Positions 63,727 to 64,000 of a DNA stretch of 64,000 bases are shown in pieces. The stretch is from Saccharomonospora glauca K62 (GTDB lineage: Bacteria; Actinomycetota; Actinomycetes; Mycobacteriales; Pseudonocardiaceae), in assembly GCF_000243395.2 (NCBI RefSeq), contig NZ_CM001484.1, positions 2,413,847 to 2,477,846 of the forward strand. Direction: 5' to 3'. The translations under genes were made by a program, and so were the position numbers. The notes under the pieces were generated by a model. That model saw only the letters and a program-made list of their open reading frames with translations, was not told the origin of the DNA and made no database searches. Position 1 is the stretch's first letter; the number at the start of each line of letters is the position of its first letter.

Positions 63727-64000
63727 TCAGTCGGTGGTCACCGCGACGTCGAGCACCAGGGGTTCGCTCCGGGTGGCGAGTCCGGGAACGACCTCGTCGA
63801 GTGCCGCGACCAGCTCGTCGGTGGTCTCAATCCGGCGAGCCTCGCACCCGAACCCCGAGGCGAGTGTGGCGATGCTGACCTCCTCGAAGCCGGGCCACGG
63901 AGGTTTGACCCCGGCGTTGGCCGCGAGACGGTCCATCACGGCGTAGCCGCCGTTGGACAACACGAGGTAGAGGACCCCGGCACCGTACTTCCGGGCGCTC
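63727..64000 (-). CDS. TPP-dependent decarboxylase-like enzyme, C-terminal end (partial)
   Basis: The frame is open to the window edge and covers about the last 90 residues. YGAGVLYLVLSNGGYAVMDRL, then PPWPGFEEVSIATLASGFGC, EPLVLDVAVTTD, matches the diphosphate-binding C-terminal domain of benzoylformate decarboxylase and related 2-oxo acid decarboxylases (NGGY motif). The substrate cannot be judged from this part. It is the upstream neighbour of the acyl-CoA dehydrogenase gene. Confidence 0.75.
   Translation of the reverse strand, partial: SARKYGAGVLYLVLSNGGYAVMDRLAANAGVKPPWPGFEEVSIATLASGFGCEARRIETTDELVAALDEVVPGLATRSEPLVLDVAVTTD

Noticed and set aside
1-64000. CRISPR arrays, tRNA or rRNA genes, insertion sequences
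   Set aside because: No repeated-spacer pattern, cloverleaf or transposase with terminal repeats was found by reading. The element's integration site is a protein gene, not a tRNA.

Overview
This 64 kb window comes from a high-GC actinomycete. GTG starts, GTGA/ATGA gene overlaps, IdeR/DtxR-type iron boxes, a 2,3-dihydroxybenzoate NRPS siderophore cluster and several IclR regulators suggest Pseudonocardiaceae (Saccharomonospora/Amycolatopsis-like); this placement is inferred from gene style, not from a marker gene. No rRNA, tRNA or CRISPR array was recognised.

Layout. 1-1761: end of a siderophore/haem/B12-type ABC ATPase gene, then eutB and the first 21 codons of eutC. 1757-10917: a 9.16 kb integrative mobilizable element inserted inside eutC. 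It carries a large serine integrase, a structured leader region with a terminator, a rolling-circle Rep with a helicase domain, MobC-like, relaxase and nested membrane mobilization genes, and a mercury module (Cys-rich membrane protein, MerA, MerR). 10918-11706 is the rest of eutC; joining the two flanks at the shared CGCTA restores one open frame of 283 codons. 11723-17028: a TerC-family membrane protein behind a yybP-ykoY (Mn2+) riboswitch, a manganese catalase, a secreted I36/M23 protein and a TPP-dependent oxidase/decarboxylase-like enzyme.

17183-38504: catecholate siderophore locus. A leftward operon of overlapping genes runs isochorismate synthase, DHB-AMP ligase, isochorismatase, free aryl carrier protein, siderophore-interacting reductase, lipoprotein receptor, two FecCD permeases, ATPase, a 3529-residue NRPS (C-A-T-E-C-A-T-E-C, no thioesterase) and an MFS exporter; dhbA faces it from the far end. 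Two iron boxes lie in the 38.5-39.0 kb intergenic region, the second just before a small ORF.

39355-54287: aromatic meta-cleavage catabolism, all leftward. It holds a two-component flavin hydroxylase (oxygenase plus a flavin reductase fused to an IclR-effector-like domain), extradiol dioxygenase, C-C hydrolase, hydratase, aldolase and acylating acetaldehyde dehydrogenase, with two ABC importers. The binding-protein gene of one importer has a one-base frameshift. The hydrolase gene and the second importer share a long duplicated promoter/operator block.

54681-64000: two IclR regulators, then a leftward CoA-thioester operon (enoyl-CoA hydratase, aldehyde dehydrogenase, class III CoA-transferase, HMG-CoA-lyase-like enzyme, MmgE/PrpD protein, acyl-CoA dehydrogenase, and a TPP enzyme cut by the window end). 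The substrate is unknown; the gene set resembles breakdown of a branched dicarboxylic acid.
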